DNA of 64,000 nucleotides, from positions 1 through 64,000 of the forward strand of contig JAFAAS010000053.1 in assembly GCA_023426435.1 (NCBI GenBank), read 5' to 3'. Numbering within the stretch: the first letter of the stretch is position 1; each line of letters starts with the position of its first letter. Under the pieces are notes generated by a model, which ran no database searches, was not told the DNA's origin, and worked only from the letters and a program-made list of their open reading frames with translations. This document shows positions 54,469 to 63,776 of the stretch, piece after piece. Made by a program: the position numbers and the translations under genes. The DNA is from Verrucomicrobiota bacterium. Its GTDB lineage: Bacteria > Verrucomicrobiota > Verrucomicrobiia > Opitutales > Opitutaceae.

Positions 54469-56382
54469 TTATTTCTTGCGGGCGCGGGCGAACCAGAGGC
54501 CGAAGGCGAGGATGAGGACGGGAGACGCGACGAGGTTCGCGATGAGGAGGCGGTTTTCGAGGGTGTCGATGTCCTCGCGGAGGGCGCGGCGGATCTGGCG
54601 GCGCTGGGCGCGCATCTCGGCGGACTGCTTCTGGAAGTCCTCGATCGCTTCGGCGACTTCGGGCGAGGCGACGAGGCGGTTGCCTTCGGTTTTCTTGCCC
54701 TGGAGTTCGGAGAGTTTCGTTTGGATTTCCTGGAGCTGGGCGTCGAGGGCGGTGAGGCGTTCCTGATATTTTTTCTGGGCCTCGACTTCCATCGCGCGGA
54801 CGACGTCGAACGGACGAAGGGAAGTGCCTTTGCCGCGGATGCTGATGAGGTCCTGCGAGCCGCCGAGGAATTCGACGGCGTTGGAGGCGAGGGCGAGGTT
54901 GTCGTTGAAGGGTTCGGCGGCGGTCTGGCCGAAGAAGTTGAATTTACGGACGGAGAAGTCGTCGAAGAGCCAGTCGGTGTCGGCGATGACGAACAGAGTC
55001 GAAGTGGACGTCGACCCGGTGAGATGAGAGTTGAGAGTGGAGGGTTGAGAGTTGGAAGCCGGCTCGCTGGCGCTCGCCGTTGAGTCGGAATCTTTGGTGT
55101 CGTCGGATTTCGGCGCGCCGTTGGGGAAGGCGGTTTTGAATTTGCCGGTGATGAGGGCGGCGATGGTTTTCTGGCCGGACGGTGTTAGATCTTTGGATAC
55201 GTCGTCGGGCTGGGCGAACTGGAGCGTCATCGCGGCGACGGTGCCGGCTTGGGCGGAGGTCTCGATGAGCGGGGTGAAGGTAAGGTCGGAGTTTTCTTTT
55301 TTCGCGATCGCGCCGGGTTCGATGAAGAGGGTGGAGTTGAGCTGGGCGGTGGCCATCGACGTGCCGTTCAGGTTGGCGGCGCGGAGGCTGAGCCAGATGG
55401 GATAACGGGCGATGCCGTTGGTCGTTTGGACGGGCGTGGCGTTTTCGAGGTCACCGACGACCTGGTCGGGTTGGTAGTCGATACCGTAGGCGGAGAGGAG
55501 CGTGGGGAGGTCGCTCGAAACGTTTTGCGGGCCGCCGCCCATCATCATCTGTTGCGGGTTGGACTGGCGTTTGAAGTGTTGCGAGGACGGGTCGACGGCG
55601 AGGAGGACGGGTTTGCCGGAGAGGAGGAACTGGTCGATCGCGTATTGGAGTTGTTCCGACGGGTTCTGCGGGTGGGCGACGACGAGGAGGTCGAGGTTGT
55701 CGGGAAGTTTTTCCGCGGTGGGTTCGACGGTGACGATTTCGAAGGACTGGCGCCACTCGTCGGCGACGAATTGGCCGGGCTGCGGCTGGCGGCGCATCAT
55801 CATCATCATTTGCATTTCTTGTGGCGAGGAGCCGAGGAGCGGGAGGCTGGTGAGAAGGCCGAGCTTGGGTTTGTCGAATTGTTGAACGGAGTGGATCAGT
55901 TTCGAGAGGTCGTATTCGAGGAACTGTTCGCGCTGCGGCGTGAAGGCGGGGATGGTTTTTTGCTGGTCGGCCTGGGTGACGATGAGGCCGAAGTAGAATT
56001 GTTCGCCGCCGGTGGTGGCGACTTGCGGCGTGAGGCCGGCGGCGGTGGCGCGCTCTTCCTCGGGGGTGTCGGGGCGCGGGTTGATGACGTTGAGCGAGAG
56101 CCTGCCGCGAGAGGCCCGCGCGTATTGGCGGAGCATCTCTTCGACGCGCGTGGCGTAGTTTTTGTAGGCGATCGGGAGGCCGGAGGCGTCGCGGGAGTAG
56201 AAGAGTTCGAGGGCGATGGGCTCCTCGATCTTCTCAAGCATGGCGTGCGTGCCGTGGGAGAGAGAGTAGACGTTTTCGGCCGTGAGATCGGCGCGCAGCG
56301 GGAGCGTGGTCGCGAGATAGTTGATAAGGATGAGGCCGACGAGGAGGAGGGCGATGGCGAGGGTTTTGCTGCCGGGTTTCAT
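54469..56382 (-). CDS. GldG-like ABC transporter auxiliary protein
   Basis: This 637-residue protein has a membrane helix near each end (LAIALLLVGLILINYLAT; ANLVASPVLILAFGLWF) and a large periplasmic region of the GldG/ABC_transp_aux type (FYSRDASGLPIAYKNYATRVEEMLRQYAR, LLAVDPSSQHF). A coiled coil lies before the last helix (residues about 535-600). It belongs to a four-gene set with permease, ATPase and DUF4340. In Bacteroidetes the related GldAFG complex is tied to gliding; in other phyla the role is open. Residues about 443-454 (NSQPSTLNSHL) come from a heptamer array. Confidence 0.88.
   Translation of the reverse strand: MKPGSKTLAIALLLVGLILINYLATTLPLRADLTAENVYSLSHGTHAMLEKIEEPIALELFYSRDASGLPIAYKNYATRVEEMLRQYARASRGRLSLNVINPRPDTPEEERATAAGLTPQVATTGGEQFYFGLIVTQADQQKTIPAFTPQREQFLEYDLSKLIHSVQQFDKPKLGLLTSLPLLGSSPQEMQMMMMMRRQPQPGQFVADEWRQSFEIVTVEPTAEKLPDNLDLLVVAHPQNPSEQLQYAIDQFLLSGKPVLLAVDPSSQHFKRQSNPQQMMMGGGPQNVSSDLPTLLSAYGIDYQPDQVVGDLENATPVQTTNGIARYPIWLSLRAANLNGTSMATAQLNSTLFIEPGAIAKKENSDLTFTPLIETSAQAGTVAAMTLQFAQPDDVSKDLTPSGQKTIAALITGKFKTAFPNGAPKSDDTKDSDSTASASEPASNSQPSTLNSHLTGSTSTSTLFVIADTDWLFDDFSVRKFNFFGQTAAEPFNDNLALASNAVEFLGGSQDLISIRGKGTSLRPFDVVRAMEVEAQKKYQERLTALDAQLQEIQTKLSELQGKKTEGNRLVASPEVAEAIEDFQKQSAEMRAQRRQIRRALREDIDTLENRLLIANLVASPVLILAFGLWFARARKK
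55021..55055. repeat. Heptanucleotide array inside the gldG-like gene
   Basis: GAGATGA, GAGTTGA, GAGTGGA, GGGTTGA and GAGTTGG encode NSQPSTLNSHL in a low-complexity Ser/Thr region. The same heptamer recurs at 54414 and 56388. Confidence 0.85.
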
Positions 56383-56387
56383 CGCAG

Positions 56388-56422
56388 AAGTTGAGAGTTG
56401 AGAGATGAGAGTTGAGAGATGG
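56388..56422. repeat. Heptanucleotide array upstream of the gldG-like gene
   Basis: AAGTTGA, GAGTTGA, GAGATGA, GAGTTGA and GAGATGG occupy most of the 64-base gap between the permease stop and the gldG-like start. A CGCCTGCGAGCAGGCG palindrome follows, ending at the permease stop codon. Confidence 0.85.
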
Positions 56423-56446
56423 CTGGAGCGCCTGCGAGCAGGCGGC

Positions 56447-57172
56447 CTACCGTTCGAGGGCGACGACGTTGAGGAAGAGGGTGAAGCCGGTGAGGGAGAG
56501 GAAGAAGATCACGTCCTTGGGATCGATGATGCCCTTCATGAAGGCGTCGAAGTGGGTGATGAAACTGAAGTTCGCGAGAGCGTCGGCGACGGCGACAGGG
56601 AAGATGCCTTGGAGAAAATCCGTGAAGCTGCTGTAGCCGAGAAATAGCAAGACGGTGCAGGCGAGGAGGCCGAGGACGAAGGCGACGACTTGATTCTTGG
56701 TGAGTGCGGAGGTGAGGGCGCAGACGCCGAGGTAAGCGCCGGCCATGAGGATCGCGCCGAAGTAGCTCGCGAAGATGATGCCCCAGTCGGGATCGCCGAG
56801 ATAGGCGACGGTGAGCGCCATCGGAAGGCTGAGAAGAACGGCGGTGGCGAGGAAGGCCCACCCGGCGAGGAATTTTCCGGTGACGGCTTCGAAGGTGGTC
56901 ACGGGCAGCGTGAAGAGGAGCTCGATGGTGCCCGCGCGTTTTTCCTCGGACCAAAGGCGCATGCCGACAGCGGGGACGAGGAAGAGGAAGAGCCAGGGAA
57001 AGAAGAGGAAGTAGGTTTCGAGGCTCGCGACACCCGCGTCGAAGAATCCGCCGTAACGCGAGAAGGCGAGGGCGACGGAGAGGATGAGGAACGCGATCAG
57101 GACGACGTAGGCGACGGGGGAGCGGAAGTAGCCGAGGAACTCGCGTTTGAAGAGGGGGGAGATTTGGCGCAT
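56447..57172 (-). CDS. ABC transporter permease (GldF/ABC-2 type)
   Basis: This 241-residue integral membrane protein has about six hydrophobic segments. It starts MRQISPLFKREFLGYFRSPVAYVVLIAFLIL, typical of ABC-2 permeases that pair with GldG-like proteins. The segment WSEEKRAGTIELLFTLPVTTFEAVTGKFLAG is the conserved coupling region. The ATPase is the next gene upstream and the gldG-like gene the next downstream, all on one strand. A short palindrome begins directly after its stop codon. The transported substrate is unknown. Confidence 0.9.
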   Translation of the reverse strand: MRQISPLFKREFLGYFRSPVAYVVLIAFLILSVALAFSRYGGFFDAGVASLETYFLFFPWLFLFLVPAVGMRLWSEEKRAGTIELLFTLPVTTFEAVTGKFLAGWAFLATAVLLSLPMALTVAYLGDPDWGIIFASYFGAILMAGAYLGVCALTSALTKNQVVAFVLGLLACTVLLFLGYSSFTDFLQGIFPVAVADALANFSFITHFDAFMKGIIDPKDVIFFLSLTGFTLFLNVVALER

Positions 57173-57183
57173 GGGAGGCTGAA

Positions 57184-57225
57184 AGTAGCGGGTAGTGGGT
57201 GGCGGGGTGGCGAGTGGGTGACGGG
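57184..57225. repeat. Degenerate heptanucleotide array upstream of the permease
   Basis: AGTAGCG, GGTAGTG, GGTGGCG and related heptamers lie between the ATPase stop and the permease start. The unit resembles the GAGTAGC array near sucB. This is the most degraded array in the set. Confidence 0.55.
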
Positions 57226-57282
57226 CGCGGACGAACGACAGCGGAAATGGCGGACGGAGGAGGTTGCGGCGTGAAGCCGCTC

Positions 57283-58005
57283 TTACAGATCCGTGCTGGT
57301 GAGGCTGCGGAAGATTTCGTCGAGGCGGGCGCCGGGCTGGCGGGCGCGAAGTTGGGCGGGGGTTTCGTCGACGACGACTTTGCCCTGGGAGATAATGATC
57401 ACGCGCGTGCAGAGGGCGTCGACCTCCTCGAGGATATGCGTCGAAAGGATGACGGCTTTTTCAGCGGCCATCGAACGGATGAGGGAGCGGACCTCGTTTT
57501 TCTGGTTGGGGTCGAGGCCGTCGGTCGGTTCGTCGAGAACGAGCGCGGGCGGATCGTGGAGGAGGGCTTGGGCGAAACCGACGCGTTGTTTGTAGCCCTT
57601 GGAGAGGGTTTCGATGGTTTGCTTGCGGACGGAAGCGAGGTGCGTGAGGCGGAGCACGTGCTCGATGCGGGCGCGTTTTTCGACGATTTCGCGAAAGCCG
57701 CGGACCTCGGCGATGAACGCGAGGAATTCGTCGACGGTCATTTCGGGGTAAGCGGGCGCGGATTCGGGGAGGTATCCAAGTTTCGACTTCACGCCGACGG
57801 GATCGACGGTGACGTCGAGGCCGTCGACGGTAGCGGTGCCGGCGTCGGGGCGAAGGAAGCCGGTGAGCATCTTCATCGTGGTCGACTTGCCGGCGCCGTT
57901 GGGGCCGAGGAAGCCGAGGATTTCGCCGCGGTTGACGCGGAAGGAGACGCCGTTGACGGCGCGTTTTGCACCGTAGGTTTTAACGAGGCCTTGGACTTCG
58001 ATCAT
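57283..58005 (-). CDS. ABC transporter ATP-binding protein (GldA-like)
   Basis: This 240-residue ATPase has Walker A GPNGAGKST near 34-42, the signature LSKGYKQRVGFAQALLHDP and Walker B LVLDEPTDGLDP, followed by the His switch in STHILEEV. The sequence GMLTGFLRPDAG-like region and the QVE-type C-terminus match ATPases of ABC-2 exporters such as GldA. It begins the ATPase-permease-GldG-DUF4340 gene set, read leftward. A GCGGCTTCACGCCGC palindrome follows its stop codon. Confidence 0.93.
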   Translation of the reverse strand: MIEVQGLVKTYGAKRAVNGVSFRVNRGEILGFLGPNGAGKSTTMKMLTGFLRPDAGTATVDGLDVTVDPVGVKSKLGYLPESAPAYPEMTVDEFLAFIAEVRGFREIVEKRARIEHVLRLTHLASVRKQTIETLSKGYKQRVGFAQALLHDPPALVLDEPTDGLDPNQKNEVRSLIRSMAAEKAVILSTHILEEVDALCTRVIIISQGKVVVDETPAQLRARQPGARLDEIFRSLTSTDL

Positions 58006-58170
58006 TGGGTTGAAGGAAGGGAGCGAACCGGTGAAACAGCGGCGGAGCCGGAGGGTTCCGCAGGGTGAAGGCAGACGGAGTGGCCGTTAAAAAAAGGGCG
58101 AAGTGCGTGGCAAGGGATTTTTTCCGAATGCAGACGTTCGCGCACGGGCGAAAAGGCGCGTGGCGTGAGC

Positions 58171-58197
58171 AACCCGACGAGGACGTCGGGTTCCACC
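58171..58197. repeat. GC palindromic element, family P2
   Basis: AACCCGACG and CGTCGGGTT flank AGGA, followed by CCACC. It lies between the rlmN stop and the ABC ATPase start, both read leftward. Confidence 0.65.
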
Positions 58198-58207
58198 TCG
58201 GGGGCGA

Positions 58208-59323
58208 TCAGGCGGGGGTGAGTTCGCGGTCTTTTTCGGTTTTGAGGCGAAGCTGGCCGCAGGCGGCGGCGATGTCGTGGCCTTTCTCGCGTCGCAGCGT
58301 TACGGATACGCGGGCGGCGCGAAGGACATCGGCGAATTTTTCCTGGCGCGTGATCGACGGGCGTTTCCAGGGGAGGCCCTCGACGGTGTTGTAAGGGATC
58401 AGGTTCACGTGCGCGTGGAGGTCGCGGGCGATGTCGCGGAGTTTTTCCGCCTGATCGAGGGAGTCGTTGACGTCCTCGATGAGAATGAACTCGAGCGTGA
58501 CCATGCGGCCGTGTTTTTCGGAGAACTCGCGAATGGCGGGGATGAGTTTGGCGAGCGGGAAGGCCCGATTGACGGGCATGATTTTCTCGCGGACCTCGTC
58601 GGTGGCGCCGTGGAGGGAGATGGCGAGGCGAAAGCCGAGAGGTTCGTCGGCGAGTTTCAGGATTTTCGGGACGAGGCCGCTGGTGGAAACGGTGATGCGG
58701 CGGGCGCCGAAGCCGAGGCCCCAGTCGGCGTTGAGGATGGTGAGGGCGCGGATCAGCGCGTCGTAGTTGGCGAGCGGTTCGCCCATGCCCATGACGACGA
58801 TGTTGTCGAAGGAGGCGAGTTCGGCGCGGGCGCGCGGTGTGAGGGCGTCTTCACGGTAGCAGACCTGGAGGAGTTGCGCGACGATTTCGCCGGCGGAGAG
58901 ATCGCGTTTGAGGCCGAGCAGGCCGCTGGCGCAGAAAGCGCACGCCATGGCGCAGCCGACCTGGGTGGAGATGCAGATGGTTTTGCGGGAGTGATCGACG
59001 CCGACGCCTTCCTGCGGGGCGCGGATAATGACGGTTTCGATGAGGGAGGCGTCGCGGAGCTCGAGGAGGAGTTTGTCGGTGACGTCGGCGGATTGTTTAT
59101 TGAGGACGAGCTGGGCGGGGAGGAGGTCGAAGGTCTCGTCGAGCCAGGTGCGGAGCGGTTTCGAGAGATTGGTCATCTCGTCCCAGGAGCGGACGCGTTT
59201 TTTGTAGAGCCATTCGAGGATCTGTTTCGCGCGGAACGCGGGCTCGCCGCGCGCGCGGATTTTTTCCGTGAGCGAGTCGAGGGTTTCGCCGGTGAGCGGC
59301 GGTTTGGCGGGCACGAATTTCAT
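58208..59323 (-). CDS. rlmN: 23S rRNA / tRNA adenine-C2 methyltransferase
   Basis: This 371-residue radical-SAM enzyme methylates A2503 of 23S rRNA and A37 of some tRNAs. The iron-sulfur cluster motif is Cys124-x3-Cys128-x2-Cys131 (VGCAMACAFCASG). The family segments MGMGEPLANYD, RRITVSTSGLVP, SLHGATDEVREKIMPVN and the C-terminal Cys in AAACGQLR are present. The length is typical. An AT-rich palindrome lies 90 bases upstream of the start codon. Confidence 0.97.
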   Translation of the reverse strand: MKFVPAKPPLTGETLDSLTEKIRARGEPAFRAKQILEWLYKKRVRSWDEMTNLSKPLRTWLDETFDLLPAQLVLNKQSADVTDKLLLELRDASLIETVIIRAPQEGVGVDHSRKTICISTQVGCAMACAFCASGLLGLKRDLSAGEIVAQLLQVCYREDALTPRARAELASFDNIVVMGMGEPLANYDALIRALTILNADWGLGFGARRITVSTSGLVPKILKLADEPLGFRLAISLHGATDEVREKIMPVNRAFPLAKLIPAIREFSEKHGRMVTLEFILIEDVNDSLDQAEKLRDIARDLHAHVNLIPYNTVEGLPWKRPSITRQEKFADVLRAARVSVTLRREKGHDIAAACGQLRLKTEKDRELTPA

Positions 59324-59412
59324 TCCGGGAAGAAAAAGGAAGACGAGAATGGGCGCGGTGCAAAAAGGCGCAAGAAGGCGCGAAGAACGGGGAGGAGAAA
59401 CAACCGGGAAGT

Positions 59413-59429
59413 GTCATATATTGTATGAC
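59413..59429. promoter_or_regulatory. AT-rich 17-base palindrome, copy 5
   Basis: GTCATATATTGTATGAC has perfect six-base arms and lies 90 bases upstream of rlmN and 89 bases upstream of the divergent lactonase gene. With its flanks it matches copy 3 over about 26 bases. Confidence 0.65.
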
Positions 59430-59517
59430 ACTTTGCGGAGCGGGGGCGGGAGGGTGGTGAGATGACTCGCAACGTCGTTGCGTGCGATGCGTCAGGGCTG
59501 TGGATTCCCTCACCCCC

Positions 59518-60513
59518 ATGAAATCCCTGCTACCTTTGGTTGGCGTGTGTTTGTGCCTGCCGCTCGCGGCGTTCGCTGCGGAGCCGAAAAAAGAATTTAT
59601 CGAGCGGTTCGATCCGGCGTTCGATGCGCTGGTTGCGGACGACGCGAAGGTGGAGCGGCTGGCGGAAGGCTTTCGCTGGTCGGAAGGGCCGGTGTGGTAT
59701 CAGGGCGCGGTGTTGTTTTCCGATGTGCCGGAGAATGTGATTTATCGTTGGGAAGAAGGGATGACCAAGGCGGAGGTGTTTTTGAAGCCCAGCGGGCTAT
59801 TGCAGCCGAATCCGGAGTTTCGCGAACCTGGCAGCAATGGACTGACGCTGGATCGGCAAGGGCGATTGCTGGTGGCGCAGCACGGCGAGCGGCGGATCGC
59901 GCGGTATGAGAATGGGACGTGGACGACGATCGCGGACCGGTTTGAAGGGAAGCGGTTGAACACGCCGAACGATTTGGCGGTGCGGCGAAGCGGGGAGGTT
60001 TATTTCACGGATCCGCCGTATGGATTTAAGGACATTCACGCGTCGTCCTTGATGGAGCTGTCGTTCCATGGCGTGTATCGGGTGGGCTTGGACGGGGAGG
60101 TGACGTTGCTGACGAAGTCGATGAAGTTTCCCAACGGCATCGCGTTTTCGCCGGACGAGAAGACGCTCTATGTCGGCTCGACGGAGCATCAGAACGGGCA
60201 CATCCGGGCCTTCGACGTGGAGGCGGATGGGACGCTATCGAACGAGCGGGTGTTTTTCGATGCGCGGCCGCTGAGTTCGCGCGAGGCGCCGGGATCGTGC
60301 GATGGATTGAAAGTCGATCGTGACGGCAACGTGTGGACCTCGGGTCCGGGCGGAATCCTCGTGATCAACCCGCAAGGCAAGATGATCGGCCGGATCAACA
60401 CGGGTGTGCCCACCGCGAATTGCGGGTGGGGCGATGATGGCGGGACGCTTTATATCACGGCGAACAAGGCGCTTTTGCGGGTGAAGACGAAGACGAAAGG
60501 CGCGGGTTGGTGA
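59518..60513 (+). CDS. Secreted SMP-30/gluconolactonase-family protein
   Basis: This 331-residue beta-propeller hydrolase probably opens sugar lactones in the periplasm or outside the cell. A signal peptide covers about 1-20 (LLPLVGVCLCLPLAAFAAE). Predicted metal ligands are the Glu in RWSEGPVW, the Asn in NTPNDLAV and the Asp in SCDGLKVDRDG. The start at 59518 fits the signal peptide. It lies in front of a GH115 alpha-glucuronidase in the same direction, so an uronic-acid or aldonic-acid lactone substrate is plausible (inference). Confidence 0.92.
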   Translation: MKSLLPLVGVCLCLPLAAFAAEPKKEFIERFDPAFDALVADDAKVERLAEGFRWSEGPVWYQGAVLFSDVPENVIYRWEEGMTKAEVFLKPSGLLQPNPEFREPGSNGLTLDRQGRLLVAQHGERRIARYENGTWTTIADRFEGKRLNTPNDLAVRRSGEVYFTDPPYGFKDIHASSLMELSFHGVYRVGLDGEVTLLTKSMKFPNGIAFSPDEKTLYVGSTEHQNGHIRAFDVEADGTLSNERVFFDARPLSSREAPGSCDGLKVDRDGNVWTSGPGGILVINPQGKMIGRINTGVPTANCGWGDDGGTLYITANKALLRVKTKTKGAGW

Positions 60514-60521
60514 AGGGCTGG

Positions 60522-60546
60522 AGGGCGGGTCGAAGCGGCCCGCCCT
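60522..60546 (+). terminator. GC-rich hairpin after the lactonase gene
   Basis: AGGGCGGG (60522-60529) and CCCGCCCT (60539-60546) pair nine bases after the stop codon. There is no T-run, so it may be a repeat element more than a terminator. Confidence 0.45.
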
Positions 60547-60703
60547 AGGGTGAACGCGTGGAAGGAACGGCTTAGCAGCGATGAAAACGCGCGGGCGCGA
60601 GGAGCGTTGAAGGAGAACGCGACACGGCGAGCGGGGCGTAGCGGCGTTCGGTGCGCGCGTGGCGGGGAGAGCTTCGATCCTCCGACTCTGACCTTTGGCA
60701 TAT

Positions 60704-60725
60704 TGCCCGGTTAAAAAACCGGGCC
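60704..60725. repeat. Perfect hairpin upstream of the GH115 gene
   Basis: GCCCGGTT and AACCGGGC face each other around a short A-rich loop, about 35 bases before the chosen GH115 start. It could be a small terminator or a palindromic repeat in the leader. Confidence 0.45.
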
Positions 60726-60758
60726 ACCGTGACGATCCAAGATCAACTCCCTACTCCT

Positions 60759-63716
60759 ATGACGGCATCCCCATCGACCCCGACGTGTGCATCGCCTGCC
60801 AGCAGGCTCGTGCTGTGGAAGACTGCGATTTTCGATCGTGCGCGGCGGCGTTTGCAGCGCGCGACAGGCGTGGCCGCGGCGGCGATCGTGTTGGTGTTCG
60901 GCGCGACGAACGTGACGGCGGCGATCGGCGAGCAGCGATTTGTGGAAGCCAAGCCGATCGCGGGCGGGTTCGTGTTGGCGGCGGGGGGAAAGGTCGCGGC
61001 ATTGCACGTCGATGAGAGAGAGCCTGCGGGCGTGAAGCGGATTGCGGGACATCTGCAAGCGGACGTGGAGCGGGTGACGGGGATCAAGCCGGCGATCGAA
61101 AGCGGCGTGCCGAAAGCTCCGGCGATCGTGGTGGGCACGATCGGTTCGGGCGGGTTGATCGATCAACTGATCGGGGCGGGGAAACTCGACGTGGGAGCGA
61201 TCGAAGGGAAGTGGGATGCGTTTCTCATCGAGACGGTGGCCAGTCCTTTTCCGGGCGTGGAGCGGGCGCTGGTGGTGGCGGGTGCGAACAAGCGCGGCGC
61301 GATTTACGGCATGTATGAAATATCGGAGCAGATCGGTGTTTCGCCCTGGTATTGGTGGGCGGATGTGCCGGTGAAGAAGAGCGATGCGCTTTATGTGAAG
61401 CCGGGCCGAGTGGCGGAGCAGTTGCCGGTGGTGCAGTATCGCGGGATCTTCATCAACGACGAGGCGCCGGCGTTGACGGGTTGGGTGCACGAGAAATTTG
61501 GGAAGTTCGACCACACGTTTTATCAGCACGTGTTCGAGCTGATCCTACGTTTGCGGGGAAATTATTTGTGGCCCGCGATGTGGCAGCCGCGGGCGTTCAT
61601 CGATGACGATCCGGAGAATGCGCGACTGGCGGACGAGATGGGCGTGGTGATCGGCACGACGCATCACGAGCCGATGATGCGGGCGCATGCGGAGTGGGAT
61701 CGTTATGGCAAAGGCCCCTGGGATTATTCGAAGAACCCGGAGGTGCTGCGCGAGTTCTGGCGTGGCGGCGTCGACCGGGTGAAGGACAAGGAAATCGTCA
61801 TTTCGCTCGGCATGCGCGGCGACGGAGACGAGCCGATGAGCGAAGGCGAGAATGTGGCGCTGCTCGAGCGGATCGTGAAGGACCAGCGGGTGATTTTGAA
61901 CGACGTGATGGGCAAGAAGCCGGAGGAGATTCCGCAGCTGTGGGCGCTCTACAAGGAAGTGCAGGGTTATTACGAACGCGGCATGCGTGTGCCGGATGAC
62001 GTGATCCTGCTCTGGTGCGACGACAACTGGGGCAACATCCGCCGCCTGCCGACGGCGGAGGAGCGGAAGCGCGCGGGCGGCGCGGGCGTGTATTACCATT
62101 TCGACTACGTCGGCGGTCCGCGGAATTACAAATGGCTCAACACCTACCGCATCGCGAAAGTGTGGGAGCAGATGAACCTCGCGTGGCAATACGACGCGAA
62201 CCGGATCTGGATCGTGAACGTGGGGGACATCAAGCCGATGGAGTTTCCGATCGAGTTCTTCCTGAACATGGCGTGGGCGCCCGGTCGTTGGAATCCGGAT
62301 ACGCTGGCGGACTTCACGACGGAATGGGCGGCGCGGGAGTTTGGCGCGGAGCACGCGGCGGAGGTCGCGGCGTTGATCGACGGTTATACGAAGCTGAATG
62401 CGCGGCGGAAGCCGGAGATGCTGGCGCCGGATACGTTGAGCTTGGTGAACTATCGCGAGGCGGATCGCGTGGTGGCGGAGTGGCGGGATTTGACGGCGCG
62501 GGCGGAGACGCTGAGCGCGCGACTGCCGGCGGAGGCGCGCGATGCGTTTTTTCAGCTGGTGTTGTATCCGGTGAAGGCGAGCGGCGTGGTGCAGGAGATC
62601 TACGTCGCGGCGGGCAAGAACCGGCTTTATGGCGTGCAAGGCCGCGCGGCGACGAATACGGAGGCGCAGCGGGTGCGCGATCTGTTCGCGTTGGATCAGG
62701 AGCTGGTGCGGCAGTATCACTCGCTCGGCGGCGGCCGGTGGAATCACCAGATGTCGCAGAGCAAGATGGGTTACACGTATTGGCAGACGCCGAATCTCGA
62801 AGTGGCGCCGGCGGTCAGCGAGGCGCATCCGTATGCGGACGCGTCGCCCGCGATGGCGATTGAAGGTTCAGAACGTTCGTGGCCGGCGTATGGCTCAGGA
62901 CGCGCGGTGTTGCCGGCTTTGCATGTTCTCCATGGAGACGCGACGCGTTGGGTGGAGCTCTTCAATCGCGGACTGAAGTCGTTCGATTATCGGGCGACGG
63001 CGGATCAGCCGTGGGTGAAGATTTCGCCGGCGAACGGAAGCGTGAAGGAGATCACGCGGCTGGAGATCGGAGTCGATTGGGGGGCGGCGCCGGCGGGAAA
63101 TTCGACGGCGACGATCACGATCGAGGCGCCGGGACTGCGGCAAACGGTGCAGTTGCCGGTGGAGAAACCGGACGTGGCGACGCTGGCGGGTTTCGTGGAG
63201 GTCGACCGGCATGTTGCGATCGAGGCGCCGCATTTCGCGCGCGCGGTGAATGCGAGCGGTGTGGAATGGAAGGTGTTGCCGAATTTCGGGCGCACCGTGG
63301 GTGGCGTAACGACGTTTCCGGTGCTGGCGGAAGACAGCGTGCCGGGCGGGGCGTCGCCACATCTTGAATACGACGTGCACCTGACCTCGTCGGGCGAATT
63401 GAGCGTCGAGCTGCATTGCGCGCCGTCGCTGGACTTTCAGTCCGGCGAAGGATTGCGGCTGGCGGTGTCGTTCGACGATCAGGAGCCGCAGATTGTTAAA
63501 CTCGATACGTGGGCGACGCTGCAGACCTGGGAGCAATCGGTGGGCGATGGCGTTCGCCGCGTGGTCACGAAGCACACGGTCGCAAGGCCGGGGAAGCACG
63601 TGTTGAAAGTGTGGCGGGTGTCGCCGGGCGTGGTGCTGGAGCGCGTGATCATCGACGCGGGCGGAGTGCGTCCGAGTTATCTCGGGCCGGTCGAGAGTCC
63701 GCGGGCGAAGATGTGA
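60759..63716 (+). CDS. GH115 family glycoside hydrolase (xylan alpha-glucuronidase type)
   Basis: This protein of about 985 residues has a hydrophobic segment near 45-65 (VAAAAIVLVFGATNVTAAIG) that may be an uncleaved or late signal peptide. Family GH115 segments follow: NKRGAIYGMYEISEQIGVSPWYWWADVPV, GWVHEKFGKFDHTFYQHVFELILRLRGNYLWPAMW, LWCDDNWGNIRRLP and HFDYVGGPRNYKWLNT. GH115 enzymes remove (4-O-methyl-)glucuronic acid from xylan side chains. I chose the ATG at 60759 although the frame is open further upstream. A C-terminal beta domain (about 720-985) is typical. It follows a secreted lactonase gene. Confidence 0.93.
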   Translation: MTASPSTPTCASPASRLVLWKTAIFDRARRRLQRATGVAAAAIVLVFGATNVTAAIGEQRFVEAKPIAGGFVLAAGGKVAALHVDEREPAGVKRIAGHLQADVERVTGIKPAIESGVPKAPAIVVGTIGSGGLIDQLIGAGKLDVGAIEGKWDAFLIETVASPFPGVERALVVAGANKRGAIYGMYEISEQIGVSPWYWWADVPVKKSDALYVKPGRVAEQLPVVQYRGIFINDEAPALTGWVHEKFGKFDHTFYQHVFELILRLRGNYLWPAMWQPRAFIDDDPENARLADEMGVVIGTTHHEPMMRAHAEWDRYGKGPWDYSKNPEVLREFWRGGVDRVKDKEIVISLGMRGDGDEPMSEGENVALLERIVKDQRVILNDVMGKKPEEIPQLWALYKEVQGYYERGMRVPDDVILLWCDDNWGNIRRLPTAEERKRAGGAGVYYHFDYVGGPRNYKWLNTYRIAKVWEQMNLAWQYDANRIWIVNVGDIKPMEFPIEFFLNMAWAPGRWNPDTLADFTTEWAAREFGAEHAAEVAALIDGYTKLNARRKPEMLAPDTLSLVNYREADRVVAEWRDLTARAETLSARLPAEARDAFFQLVLYPVKASGVVQEIYVAAGKNRLYGVQGRAATNTEAQRVRDLFALDQELVRQYHSLGGGRWNHQMSQSKMGYTYWQTPNLEVAPAVSEAHPYADASPAMAIEGSERSWPAYGSGRAVLPALHVLHGDATRWVELFNRGLKSFDYRATADQPWVKISPANGSVKEITRLEIGVDWGAAPAGNSTATITIEAPGLRQTVQLPVEKPDVATLAGFVEVDRHVAIEAPHFARAVNASGVEWKVLPNFGRTVGGVTTFPVLAEDSVPGGASPHLEYDVHLTSSGELSVELHCAPSLDFQSGEGLRLAVSFDDQEPQIVKLDTWATLQTWEQSVGDGVRRVVTKHTVARPGKHVLKVWRVSPGVVLERVIIDAGGVRPSYLGPVESPRAKM

Positions 63717-63742
63717 CGGTGCGCGAGTGTGACGTTGAAGCA

Positions 63743-63770
63743 GAGCGGGCTCAGGCCCGCTCTTTTCTTT
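63743..63770 (+). terminator. Rho-independent terminator
   Basis: GAGCGGGC (63743-63750) and GCCCGCTC (63755-63762) pair around TCAG, followed by TTTTCTTT. It ends the GH115 transcript and faces the convergent partial gene. Confidence 0.88.
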
Positions 63771-63776
63771 GTTCGC

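Noticed and set aside
60651..60758. N-terminal extension of the GH115 protein
   Set aside because: The extra 36 codons include a perfect hairpin and have no family character; the ATG at 60759 is a better start.
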